Below are positions 21,771 to 29,572 of a DNA stretch of 64,000 nucleotides, piece after piece (within the stretch, counting starts at the first letter, position 1; every line of letters begins with the position of its first letter). The DNA is taken from NCBI RefSeq assembly GCF_028595305.1, contig NZ_JAQQXS010000001.1, forward strand, positions 124,001 to 188,000, written 5' to 3'. The notes under the pieces are model-generated. The model saw only the letters and a list, made by a program, of their open reading frames with translations, ran no database searches and was not told where the DNA came from. Source of the stretch: Roseateles koreensis (GTDB lineage: Bacteria > Pseudomonadota > Gammaproteobacteria > Burkholderiales > Burkholderiaceae_C). Both the position numbers and the translations under genes were made by a program.

Positions 21771-23849
21771 ATGACTTTGTCCGCTATGCGTGCCTTGCGC
21801 ACCCGTTTGCACCGTATCTACGCTTGGTACACCCTGGGCTTCGTCGCTTTCGTGCTGGGCCTGGCATTGTGCGAGCGGCTTGGACTGCCCAAAATCTGGA
21901 TTGGCTCTTGTTTTCTGGTAGCCACCGTGGGTGTATACGCGGTGATCGGCCTGATCAGCCGCACCACCGATGCCGACGAGTATTACGTGGCCGGACGCCG
22001 CGTGCCCGCGATTTACAACGGCATGGCCGCGGGTGCAGATTGGATGAGTGCAGCCTCTTTCATTGGGCTGGCGGGCACCCTCTATTTGGCGGGTTATGCC
22101 GGCTTGGCCTACGTATTGGGCTGGACAGGCGGGTTTTGCTTGGTGGCGCTGTGCCTTGCCCCGTATCTGCGGCGCCTGGGGCAATACACCATTCCCGATT
22201 TCCTGGCGGCGCGCTACGGCGGTTACGCGCCGCGGCTGCTGGGTGCGGGGGCGGCGGTGCTGGTGTCTTTCATCTATGTGGTGGCCCAAATCTATGCCGT
22301 GGGTTTGATCACCTCACGCTTGACGGGGTTGACCTTTGAGATCGGCGTTTTTGTCGGTCTGGGCGGCGTGCTGGTGTGCTCGTTTCTGGGGGGCATGCGG
22401 GCGGTTACGTGGACGCAGGTGGCGCAATACATCGTGTTGCTGATCGCCTATTTGGTGCCTGTCGTGTGGTTGTGTGTCAAGCAGACCGGCGTGCCGCTCC
22501 CGCAGTTGATGGTCGGCGTGCAACTGCACAAACTTACCCAGCGTGAGCAGCAGTTGATGGGCGACCCCAAAGAGCTGCAAGTGCGCGGGCTCTATGCGCG
22601 GGAGGCAGAAGGTTACGCCCGCAAATTGCAGGACGTGCCCACGGCCCTGGCGCAGGAGCGCCTGCGGGCGTCGCAGCAGGTGGCGCGTTTAAAGGCGCAT
22701 GACGCCCCTCTGGCGGAAGTGCAGGCCGCTGAAAAGCGCCGTGCCGCTTTGCCCAAGACCACCGTGGACGCTACCGAGCAATGGGAGCGGGCCCGGCAGG
22801 CCAACGAGTTGCGGGCCATGCCACTCGGCGGGATGCCCAGGCAGGCCCAGGTGTTCGCCGGAGACCCCAAGGGGACGCCGAACGAGCAGCAGCAATTCAC
22901 CGAGTCGCGGCGTAATTTTTTGGCCCTGATGTTTTGCCTGATGGTGGGCACGGCGGGCCTGCCCCATCTGTTGACCCGCTTCTACACCACACCCACGGTG
23001 CGGGAGGCGCGCCAGTCGGTGGCGTGGTCTTTGTTCTTCATCGCCTTGCTGTACTTCACTGCGCCGGCTTTGGCGGTGATGGTCAAGTACGAGGTGTTCA
23101 CGGAATTGGTGGGGCGCTCGTTCACGGAGTTGCCTGCCTGGATCGGGCAATGGAGCCGAGTGGACCCGAGCTTGTTGTCGGTGACCGACATCAACCAGGA
23201 TGGCATCTTGCAGTTGGGAGAAATGCGCATCAGCAGCGACATCGTTATGTTGATGACCCCGGAGCTGGCGGGCTTGCCGTTTGTGGTGTCTTGCATGGTT
23301 GCCGCCGGCGGCTTGGCCGCGGCATTGTCGACCGCTGATGGCCTGCTGTTGACCATTTCAGCCGCGCTGTCCCACGACGTGTACTTCCGCACGGTGAACC
23401 CCGACGCACTCATGACGCGCCGAGTCACGCTTTCCAAGGCTTTGCTGTTGGTGACGGCCCTGGCGGCCGCGGCAATCGCAGCACAGCGCCCGGCCGACAT
23501 TCTGTTTTTGGTGGCTGCTGCTTTTTCGGTTGCGGGGGCCACGTTCTTTCCTGCGCTGGCGCTGGGCATTTTTTGGCAGCGTGCCAATCGGCAGGGCGCG
23601 GTGGCGGGCATGTTGATGGGGTTTGGGGTGACGGCGTACTATCTTGCCGTGGCCACGCCCTGGTTGCGTACCGCGCTCGGTTTACAGGGGCAGCCGCAAC
23701 TGTGGTGGGGTATTCAACCGGTGTCGGCTGGCTTGTTTGGTGTAGCGGCGGGATTTGTGGCGGTATGGTGGGGCAGCCTGCTGACACCGGCACCGACAAG
23801 CGAGCAAGCCGACATGGTTGCGCGGCTGCACAGCCCGCCCGCGCCCTGA
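21771..23849 (+). CDS. Sodium:solute symporter, VC_2705-like large subunit
   Basis: Inner-membrane SSS-family transporter; relatives (ActP-like) carry acetate or other monocarboxylates with sodium, but the substrate here is unknown. The 692-residue protein has the family hallmark GADWMSAASFIGLAGTLYL (88-106) and about 13 hydrophobic helices. Two unusual parts: a 140-residue, charged, coiled-coil-prone insertion (about 240-380) after helix VLLIAYLVPVVWLCV, and a canonical EF-hand loop DINQDGILQLGE at 473-484 before helix LAGLPFVVSC. Members of this subfamily often follow a small DUF4212 subunit, which is absent upstream (only 160 nt to ppsA). Position behind ppsA fits organic acid use. Confidence 0.85.
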   Translation: MTLSAMRALRTRLHRIYAWYTLGFVAFVLGLALCERLGLPKIWIGSCFLVATVGVYAVIGLISRTTDADEYYVAGRRVPAIYNGMAAGADWMSAASFIGLAGTLYLAGYAGLAYVLGWTGGFCLVALCLAPYLRRLGQYTIPDFLAARYGGYAPRLLGAGAAVLVSFIYVVAQIYAVGLITSRLTGLTFEIGVFVGLGGVLVCSFLGGMRAVTWTQVAQYIVLLIAYLVPVVWLCVKQTGVPLPQLMVGVQLHKLTQREQQLMGDPKELQVRGLYAREAEGYARKLQDVPTALAQERLRASQQVARLKAHDAPLAEVQAAEKRRAALPKTTVDATEQWERARQANELRAMPLGGMPRQAQVFAGDPKGTPNEQQQFTESRRNFLALMFCLMVGTAGLPHLLTRFYTTPTVREARQSVAWSLFFIALLYFTAPALAVMVKYEVFTELVGRSFTELPAWIGQWSRVDPSLLSVTDINQDGILQLGEMRISSDIVMLMTPELAGLPFVVSCMVAAGGLAAALSTADGLLLTISAALSHDVYFRTVNPDALMTRRVTLSKALLLVTALAAAAIAAQRPADILFLVAAAFSVAGATFFPALALGIFWQRANRQGAVAGMLMGFGVTAYYLAVATPWLRTALGLQGQPQLWWGIQPVSAGLFGVAAGFVAVWWGSLLTPAPTSEQADMVARLHSPPAP

Positions 23850-23997
23850 AGCGCGAGCTGACCCGTCGCCGCGGCAGGGATTCAACGCAACCTAGCGTGG
23901 GGCGGATTTGGGGCCAAACGGCGTATGCCTATCACGCGGCTTCTATTGCATACTGGGTGGCAAGTCAGGATCTGTGGCGTTGAAGGGGAGTGCAGTC

Positions 23998-24894
23998 TTG
24001 CAAGCGCGTTTTTCAGCATGGGTCATTGGATTGTTGATGTCAGGTGCTGTGCCTGCGCTCGCGGCGCCGGTGAACGACATGACGTGGTCAGTGCCGGATT
24101 GGCCGCCGTTTTTCATCCTCCAGCAGGGCCGGGAGCCGCAAGCCCTGGCTGAATTGGGGCGCGGCTCGCTGGACAACTTGATCTCAGGCTTAGCGCGGGA
24201 GATGCCCGAGCGGATGCATAAATTCAAAGTGCTCAACTCACGGCGCTTCTGGCGCGCCATAGAGGCGGGTGAGCCGATTTGCTCGGTGGCCGCGATCCGT
24301 ACACCGGAGCGATCCAAGCTTGCGTATTTCGCGCCCTTGATACTCTTGCCGCCGGTTCATTTGATTGTTCGAGCCGACGAGGTCGAAAAATTTGGCACCA
24401 CCCGTGACGGCGTGGCATTGCCGCTGTTGCTTTTGAAGTCTGATGTGGTGGGTTTGCTTGAAGCGGGTCGCAGCTACGGTGCGGGGCTGGACAAGGTGTT
24501 GGATCAGGCCACCACCACGGGACTGCGCCGGGAATCCATGTCCCGGGCGGGGCAATCTGCACGCTTGGTGGCACAGGGACGGGTTGATTTTTCTATCGAC
24601 TATCCCGGTGTGGCTGAATACATCAACCAAAACGACAATTTGAAAGCCAAGTTGGCAGCGCTGCCCATTCAGGGAAGTTCCGCCTGGATTGAGTCTCAGG
24701 CGGCATGTCCGCGGACGCCTTGGGGACTGGACACTATCACCGCCATCGACAAAGCGATGCGACGCGTGGCGGCCGACTCAACGGTGCGCAACGCTATTGT
24801 CGATTGGCAGCCTCATGGCTTGAAACCCGAAGCCCTGCAAAAGACCCGCAGTTATCTTGATGAACGGATGAAGCTCGACGTGATATTGGACTGA
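23998..24894 (+). CDS. Periplasmic solute-binding-like protein (SBP family 3-like / TIGR02285-like)
   Basis: Function unknown. The TTG at 23998 gives 298 residues and is supported by GGGAG 7-8 nt upstream; it starts directly before a signal peptide (FSAWVIGLLMSGAVPALA). GTG 23974 and an upstream start at 23908 would add a hydrophilic leader and are less likely. The mature part reads as an amino-acid-binding-type fold: WSVPDWPPFFI, LNSRRFWRAIEAGEPIC, RSKLAYFAPLILLPPVHLIVR, a GQSARLVAQGRVDFSIDYPG segment, and two cysteines that may pair. No transporter partner adjoins it. In this family such proteins are often orphan sensors or binding proteins. Confidence 0.7.
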   Translation: MQARFSAWVIGLLMSGAVPALAAPVNDMTWSVPDWPPFFILQQGREPQALAELGRGSLDNLISGLAREMPERMHKFKVLNSRRFWRAIEAGEPICSVAAIRTPERSKLAYFAPLILLPPVHLIVRADEVEKFGTTRDGVALPLLLLKSDVVGLLEAGRSYGAGLDKVLDQATTTGLRRESMSRAGQSARLVAQGRVDFSIDYPGVAEYINQNDNLKAKLAALPIQGSSAWIESQAACPRTPWGLDTITAIDKAMRRVAADSTVRNAIVDWQPHGLKPEALQKTRSYLDERMKLDVILD

Positions 24895-25043
24895 ATCGGG
24901 GGCTGCCCACTATCGGCTAGCGCATCGCAGCAGGCCGCGCAAATCCCCTGCTTATCGGACCCCGGACGCCAAGGTGTGTTGCCCATGGCAACCGATGGCG
25001 CGCTGATTTGCAGCGCAGACTAGGCAAGTTTCCCAAAGTGCGC

Positions 25044-25175
25044 TAGAATCGCAGGTTCCCCCTTGCCGTGAACACGTCAATCGACGCCGTGCCACGGCTT
25101 CTACAGTCCTGAAGTTAAAGCCTGAAGCTTGTCAAGACGGCAGCACGGCGGGACTGGAATCCACAAGGAGTACTT
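25044..25175 (+). promoter_or_regulatory. rpsF promoter and structured leader (possible S6:S18 autoregulatory RNA)
   Basis: A -10 candidate TAGAAT sits at 25044-25049. The leader that follows can close a long-range 7-bp stem (GCCGTGC at 25086-25092 with GCACGGC at 25143-25149) around internal GCTTC/GAAGC pairing. S6:S18 leaders are known before rpsF in many bacteria; I cannot confirm the consensus here. The rpsF ribosome site AAGGAG is near 25165. Confidence 0.35.
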
Positions 25176-25538
25176 ATGCGTCATTATGAAATCGTTCTGC
25201 TGATCCATCCGGATCAAAGCGAACAAGTTCCGGCCATGCTGGAGCGTTACAAGAGCCTGATCACCACCGGTGGTGGCGCAGTGCATCGCGTCGAAGATTG
25301 GGGCCGCCGCCAAATGGCTTACCTGATCCAGAAGCTGGCCAAGGCTCACTATCTGTGCGTCAACATCGAGTGCAACATCGAAACGCTGCGTGAACTCGAA
25401 ACCGGTTTCCGTTTCAACGACGCCGTGTTGCGTCACCTGACCGTTGTCAAGCCCAAGGCTGAGACCACTCCGTCGGTGATGATGAAGACCGTAGAACGCG
25501 AAGACGCTCGCAAGGCGCCTCAAGTCGCGACGGCCTAA
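25176..25538 (+). CDS. rpsF: 30S ribosomal protein S6
   Basis: Small-subunit protein that pairs with S18 on the platform. The 120 residues begin [19 protein letters not shown], continue with [24 protein letters not shown], and end with a tail rich in Lys and Glu. Length is typical. ATG 25176 has AAGGAG 6 nt upstream. First gene of the rpsF-priB-rpsR-rplI operon. Confidence 0.97.
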   Translation: MRHYEIVLLIHPDQSEQVPAMLERYKSLITTGGGAVHRVEDWGRRQMAYLIQKLAKAHYLCVNIECNIETLRELETGFRFNDAVLRHLTVVKPKAETTPSVMMKTVEREDARKAPQVATA

Positions 25539-25575
25539 TCAGGCCAAGCCTGTTGTTTGAAGAGATGGCGCTCGT

Positions 25576-25881
25576 TTGAACCGATTGGTTTTACAAGCGC
25601 AGCTGCTCGAAGTAGGGCTTGTTCGTTACACACCGGCCGGTTTGATGGCCTTGGACTGCAGCTTGAAGCATGAGTCCCAGGTTCAGGAAGCTGGCAGACC
25701 CCGCAAAGTCTCCATGGAGATCAAAGCGGTGGTAATCGGTGATGGCGTCAAGCGTCTGCAGAGTTTGGGTGTTGGCGCAATGGCCTTGTTTACGGGCTTT
25801 CTCACCACCCAGCGCAATGGTCGCGGTGTGATATTTCACATCACGGGCATTGAAGGTAGCAGCAACAGCATCGCTTCTTGA
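25576..25881 (+). CDS. priB: Primosomal replication protein N (PriB)
   Basis: Single-strand DNA-binding OB-fold dimer that helps PriA reload DnaB at stalled forks. The 101-residue protein starts from a TTG at 25576; an overlapping ATG 11 nt upstream is out of frame and stops after four codons. Diagnostic pieces are RYTPAGLMALDCSLKHESQV, the SMEIKAVVIGDG strand and FTGFLTTQRNGRGVIFHITGIE. Lies between rpsF and rpsR as in most betaproteobacteria; a weak start in a strong operon would keep its level below the ribosomal proteins. Confidence 0.9.
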   Translation: MNRLVLQAQLLEVGLVRYTPAGLMALDCSLKHESQVQEAGRPRKVSMEIKAVVIGDGVKRLQSLGVGAMALFTGFLTTQRNGRGVIFHITGIEGSSNSIAS

Positions 25882-25925
25882 ACACGGCACTGTTCGTATC
25901 CGGATTAAATTAAAGAGGTCACAAA

Positions 25926-26216
25926 ATGGCACCACCACGTGGCAAGGGTCGCTTCTCCAAAGACAAGAAGCCCAAGCGCAATACCCAATCTCTGTTGTTC
26001 CGTCGCAAGCGCTTCTGCCGCTTCACCGTTACTGGTGTTGAGCAGATCGACTACAAGGACATCGACACCCTGCGCGATTTCATCGGCGAAAACGGCAAGA
26101 TCACGCCTGCCCGTTTGACCGGCACGCGCGCTTTCTTCCAGCGTCAACTGACTGTGGCGATCAAGCGTGCGCGTTTCCTCGCCATGCTGCCCTACAGCGA
26201 CCAGCACAAGGTTTGA
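25926..26216 (+). CDS. rpsR: 30S ribosomal protein S18
   Basis: Binds S6 and 16S rRNA on the platform. The 96 residues contain a basic N-terminus ([17 protein letters not shown]) and the S18 signature [24 protein letters not shown], with [23 protein letters not shown] precedes the ATG by 7 nt. Confidence 0.97.
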   Translation: MAPPRGKGRFSKDKKPKRNTQSLLFRRKRFCRFTVTGVEQIDYKDIDTLRDFIGENGKITPARLTGTRAFFQRQLTVAIKRARFLAMLPYSDQHKV

Positions 26217-26229
26217 GGAGTAGCCCACC

Positions 26230-26685
26230 ATGCAAATTATTCTGCTTGAAAAAGTGGCCAACCTGGGCAACCTGGGCGACGTCGTCACGGTCAAGAACGG
26301 CTACGCACGCAACTTCCTGATCCCGACCCGCCAGGCACGTCGTGCCACCGAGTCCGCCATCAAGGAATTCGAAGCCCGCCGCGCTGAGCTGGAAAAAGCT
26401 GCTGCCGAGAAGCTGGCCGTGGCCGTTGCTCTGGGCGAAAGCCTGGCTGGCAAGACGGTTCTGGTTCGCCAAAAGGCTGGCGTGGACGGCCGTTTGTTCG
26501 GCTCGGTCACCAACGCTGACATCGCTGAAGCCTTGGTCAAGATGGGCTTTGCTTCCATCGTCAAGTCGCAGGTTCGTCTGCCCTTGGGCCCCCTGAAGGC
26601 CGTGGGTGAGTTCTCCGTGAACGTGGCTCCGCATACCGACGTGGTGGTGGAAGTCTCGGTCAAGGTGGACCGCGAAGCTGAGTAA
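26230..26685 (+). CDS. rplI: 50S ribosomal protein L9
   Basis: Elongated large-subunit protein at the base of the L1 stalk. The 151 residues start [21 protein letters not shown], followed by [18 protein letters not shown], a long alpha-helix (about 40-75) linking two globular domains, and a C-terminal domain with [16 protein letters not shown]. Ribosome site GAGGAG precedes it. Last gene of the operon, with a strong terminator. Confidence 0.97.
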   Translation: MQIILLEKVANLGNLGDVVTVKNGYARNFLIPTRQARRATESAIKEFEARRAELEKAAAEKLAVAVALGESLAGKTVLVRQKAGVDGRLFGSVTNADIAEALVKMGFASIVKSQVRLPLGPLKAVGEFSVNVAPHTDVVVEVSVKVDREAE

Positions 26686-26756
26686 TCAGCCTGCCTTGCA
26701 TCGACAGGACATTTTTCCTGTCATGTATGGAACCTGCTGACTCACTGGGTTAGCAT

Positions 26757-26794
26757 GCAAAAAGCCGACAGCAATCATGCCGTCGGCTTTTTGC
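26757..26794 (+). terminator. Rho-independent terminator after rplI
   Basis: GCAAAAAGCCGAC arm pairs with GTCGGCTTTTTGC around a short loop, then more T. A smaller hairpin (GACAGGA / TCCTGTC, about 26703-26722) lies just upstream. Confidence 0.85.
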
Positions 26795-26844
26795 TTTTTT
26801 GCTGCATCAGTTTGTCCCGGGTTATCCCGCTGCCGTCCACAGAC

Positions 26845-26853
26845 TTATCCACA
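26845..26853 (+). promoter_or_regulatory. Perfect DnaA box upstream of dnaB
   Basis: TTATCCACA, an exact match to the consensus DnaA box, 67 nt before the dnaB ATG; a partial box (GTTATCC) lies 25 nt upstream of it. This suggests DnaA control of dnaB transcription; it is not an origin, since no box cluster or AT-rich element surrounds it. Confidence 0.6.
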
Positions 26854-26919
26854 TGTGATCTTGCCAATGTCGGGCGCATCTTGCGTCAGACCCATTGAAA
26901 GCATCCGCTCAGTTCTCCG

Positions 26920-28356
26920 ATGAGTGCCACCTTTAATCCTCCTTCTCTGCCGGGTTCGAACGGCGCCGAAAAACGTGATGACGAAGTGGCGCGCCTGCGT
27001 GTGCCGCCGCACTCCATTGAGGCCGAGCAAAGTGTGCTGGGCGGGTTGCTGATCGACAACTCGGCCTGGGACCGGGCGGGTGATCTGTTGACCGAAAGCG
27101 ATTTCTATCGCTTCGAGCACAAGCAGATCTTCGCGGCCACGGGCAAGTTGATCAATGCAGGCAAGCCAGCCGACGTGGTGACCGTATTTGAAGAGCTCAC
27201 CTCCATCGGCAAGGCCGAAGAGTGTGGTGGGTTGGCCTATTTGAACGCCTTGGCGCAGAGCGTGCCCAGTGCCGCAAATTTGCGCCGTTATGCCGAAATC
27301 GTGCGCGAGCGCGCGATTCTGCGCAAGCTGGTCACCGCCAGCGACGAAATCGCCACGGCGGCCCTGGCACCGCAAGGTCGGGCTGTGACGCAAATTCTTG
27401 ACGAGGCGGAAGGCAAGATTTTCCGCATCGGCGAGGAGGGCTCACGCAGCCGGCAGGGCTTTCAGAGCATGGACAACCTCGTGGTTGCGCTGATCGACCG
27501 CGTCAACGAGTTGGCCGAGAACGGTGCCGAAGACGTCACCGGCGTGCGCACCGGCTTCTTCGACCTTGACCGCATGACCGCCGGATTCCAGCCTGGTGAC
27601 CTCATTATTCTGGCCGCGCGCCCCTCCATGGGCAAGACCGCCTTTGTGGTCAATATCGGCGAGAACGTGGCCATCAACGAAGGCCTGCCGGTCGTCATCT
27701 ATTCGATGGAAATGGGCGCTGCCCAATTGGCCATGCGTATGGTGGGTTCGATCGGGCGCATTGACCAGAGCCATCTGCGCACCGGCCGCTTGGCAGACGA
27801 TGAATGGGGCCGCCTTTCAGAGGCGGTGGACAAACTCGGCAAGGCCAGCATCTTCATTGACGAGAGCCCCGGCCTGAGCCCCTCCGAAGTGCGTGCCCGT
27901 GCACGCCGCCAAGCCCGTATCTGCGGCAAGTTAGGGCTGATCATCATCGACTACTTGCAGTTGATGAGCGGCAATGGCGGCAATGAAGAAAACCGGGCCA
28001 CGGTGATTGGTGAAATCTCGCGGGGGCTGAAAGCCTTGGCCAAAGAGTTGCAATGCCCCGTGATTGCGCTGTCTCAGCTGAACCGAAGCGTTGAGCAACG
28101 CCCCGACAAGCGCCCGATGATGTCGGACCTGCGGGAGTCTGGCGCCATCGAGCAAGACGCCGACATCATCATGTTCATTTACCGTGACGAGTACTACACC
28201 AAAGAAGAGTGCAAGGAACCCGGGGTCGCGGAGATCATCATTGCCAAGCAGCGTAATGGCCCGGTGGGCACGGTGAAGCTGTTCTTCCAACGCATGCATA
28301 CCAAGTTCGAGAACCTGGCCCCGGGCTATGTCAGCCCGGGGGGCGATGACTACTGA
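26920..28356 (+). CDS. dnaB: Replicative DNA helicase DnaB
   Basis: Hexameric 5'-3' fork helicase that binds primase. The 478-residue protein has the N-terminal domain (PPHSIEAEQSVLGGLLIDN at about 27-45), a linker helix, and the RecA-like C-terminal domain with Walker A ARPSMGKTAF, Walker B LIIIDYLQLMSG, and the DNA-loop segment SQLNRSVEQRPDKRPMMSDLRESGAIEQDAD. Length is normal. Start ATG 26920; a closer TTG or GTG is not needed. Has its own promoter region with a DnaA box after the rplI terminator. Confidence 0.97.
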   Translation: MSATFNPPSLPGSNGAEKRDDEVARLRVPPHSIEAEQSVLGGLLIDNSAWDRAGDLLTESDFYRFEHKQIFAATGKLINAGKPADVVTVFEELTSIGKAEECGGLAYLNALAQSVPSAANLRRYAEIVRERAILRKLVTASDEIATAALAPQGRAVTQILDEAEGKIFRIGEEGSRSRQGFQSMDNLVVALIDRVNELAENGAEDVTGVRTGFFDLDRMTAGFQPGDLIILAARPSMGKTAFVVNIGENVAINEGLPVVIYSMEMGAAQLAMRMVGSIGRIDQSHLRTGRLADDEWGRLSEAVDKLGKASIFIDESPGLSPSEVRARARRQARICGKLGLIIIDYLQLMSGNGGNEENRATVIGEISRGLKALAKELQCPVIALSQLNRSVEQRPDKRPMMSDLRESGAIEQDADIIMFIYRDEYYTKEECKEPGVAEIIIAKQRNGPVGTVKLFFQRMHTKFENLAPGYVSPGGDDY

Positions 28357-28379
28357 TTTTCGATCAGCACCCAAACGAG

Positions 28380-28409
28380 CCATCCGGACTGACCGGGTGG
28401 TTTTTTTTT
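28380..28409 (+). terminator. Rho-independent terminator after dnaB
   Basis: CCATCCGG pairs with CCGGGTGG (one T-G wobble) around ACTGA, followed by nine Ts. The T run overlaps a TTGACA that could serve the next gene. Confidence 0.85.
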
Positions 28410-28437
28410 GACAATGAATTCTTGAATGTTGCTCAAA

Positions 28438-28457
28438 TACTGTATAAAAATACAGTA
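28438..28457 (+). promoter_or_regulatory. LexA (SOS) box at the start of the radical SAM gene
   Basis: CTGTATAAAAATACAG (28440-28455) is a CTG-N10-CAG palindrome, a full match to the gamma/betaproteobacterial LexA operator. It ends 1 nt before the ATG at 28457, so LexA would block initiation of transcription. Candidate promoter hexamers around it are TTGAAT (28422-28427) and an AT-rich -10 inside the box, which would place the start of the transcript at or next to the ATG. Confidence 0.8.
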
Positions 28458-29572
28458 TGAAAATTGCAAACAAACGCCAACTAACTCATGACTCGCACGG
28501 CACGGTACTGAAAGGGCGAGGCACTGCCTGGGTGTTGCCGCACCGGTTCGAGACGGCAGGGCGCGAGGCCTTTGACGATGGTTGGGGCTCGACGCAACAA
28601 GGCGTTGAAGAGCAATTATTGCCACCCAAGACTGAGATCATCGAGGAGCAGGCGCGCAGCATCCTCACCGCCAACAACTCGCCTGACATCCCTTTCGATC
28701 AGTCCATCAATCCTTACCGGGGCTGTGAGCATGGTTGCGTATATTGCTTTGCCCGCCCCACCCACAGTTACCTGAACATGTCGCCGGGGCTGGACTTTGA
28801 GACCCGCATCGTTGCCAAGGTTAACGCGGCTGAGCTTTTGTCGGCCACCTTTGCGAAGGCTGGCTATCAGGCCCGGCAGATTTGTTTGGGCGCCGCGACC
28901 GATGCCTATCAACCTGTGGAGCGGCGCCTGCGCATCACCCGGGGATTGATCGAGGTCTTGCATGCCCATGCGCACCCATTTTCAGTGGTGACGAAATCAG
29001 CGGGCATTGAGCGGGATCTGGATTTGATTGGCCCCATGGCACAAGGCCGGTTGGTTTCGGTGTACGTGTCGGTCACCACCTTGGATGCCGGCCTGGCGCG
29101 CCGCTTGGAGCCGCGTGCGGCCTCGCCTCAGCGCCGCCTGGCGCTCATCAAAACGCTGGCACAGGCGGGTGTACCGGTGGGGGTGAGCGTCTCGCCTTTG
29201 ATCCCCTTTCTCAACGAGCCTGAGCTGGAGCAGATTCTCGAGGCCGCGGCACACGCCGGGGCGCGCAGCGCCTTCAGTATTGCGCTGCGCCTGCCTTGGG
29301 AGGTGAATCCCTTGTTTCAGGACTGGCTTGCGCAGCATGTGCCTGAGCGTGCCGCTCGCATCATGGCGCGCCTGCGCGATATGCGGGGTGGACGCGAGAA
29401 CGACGCCCGGTTTGGCAAGCGCATGACCGGTGAGGGCTTGTGGGCTGAGTTGACACGGCAGCGTCTGCACAAGTGCTGCGCCCGCCTGGGGCTGAACCGG
29501 GAGCGCTTTGTGCTGGAGACAGGCCAGTTTCGGCGCCCCATTGCTGCGGGCGCGCAAGGTCAGTTGTTTTAG
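28457..29572 (+). CDS. PA0069-family radical SAM protein (SplB-like, predicted SOS gene)
   Basis: Radical SAM enzyme of unknown reaction, related to spore photoproduct lyase (COG1533). The 371 residues carry the cluster motif RGCEHGCVYCFARPTHSYL with Cys90, Cys94 and Cys97 (CxxxCxxC), the family N-terminal KGRGTAW, QICLGAATDAYQPVERRLRITRG, and VSVSPLIPFLNEPELE. The first 80 residues are a family-specific cap. ATG 28457 directly follows the LexA box and has no ribosome site, so the mRNA may be leaderless. The homologue PA0069 in Pseudomonas belongs, as I recall, to the LexA regulon, which fits DNA repair. Its stop overlaps the converging receiver-TPR gene. Confidence 0.88.
   Translation: MKIANKRQLTHDSHGTVLKGRGTAWVLPHRFETAGREAFDDGWGSTQQGVEEQLLPPKTEIIEEQARSILTANNSPDIPFDQSINPYRGCEHGCVYCFARPTHSYLNMSPGLDFETRIVAKVNAAELLSATFAKAGYQARQICLGAATDAYQPVERRLRITRGLIEVLHAHAHPFSVVTKSAGIERDLDLIGPMAQGRLVSVYVSVTTLDAGLARRLEPRAASPQRRLALIKTLAQAGVPVGVSVSPLIPFLNEPELEQILEAAAHAGARSAFSIALRLPWEVNPLFQDWLAQHVPERAARIMARLRDMRGGRENDARFGKRMTGEGLWAELTRQRLHKCCARLGLNRERFVLETGQFRRPIAAGAQGQLF

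Noticed and set aside
26820-26853. Replication origin near dnaB
   Set aside because: Only one perfect DnaA box; no box cluster, AT-rich unwinding element, dnaA or dnaN.
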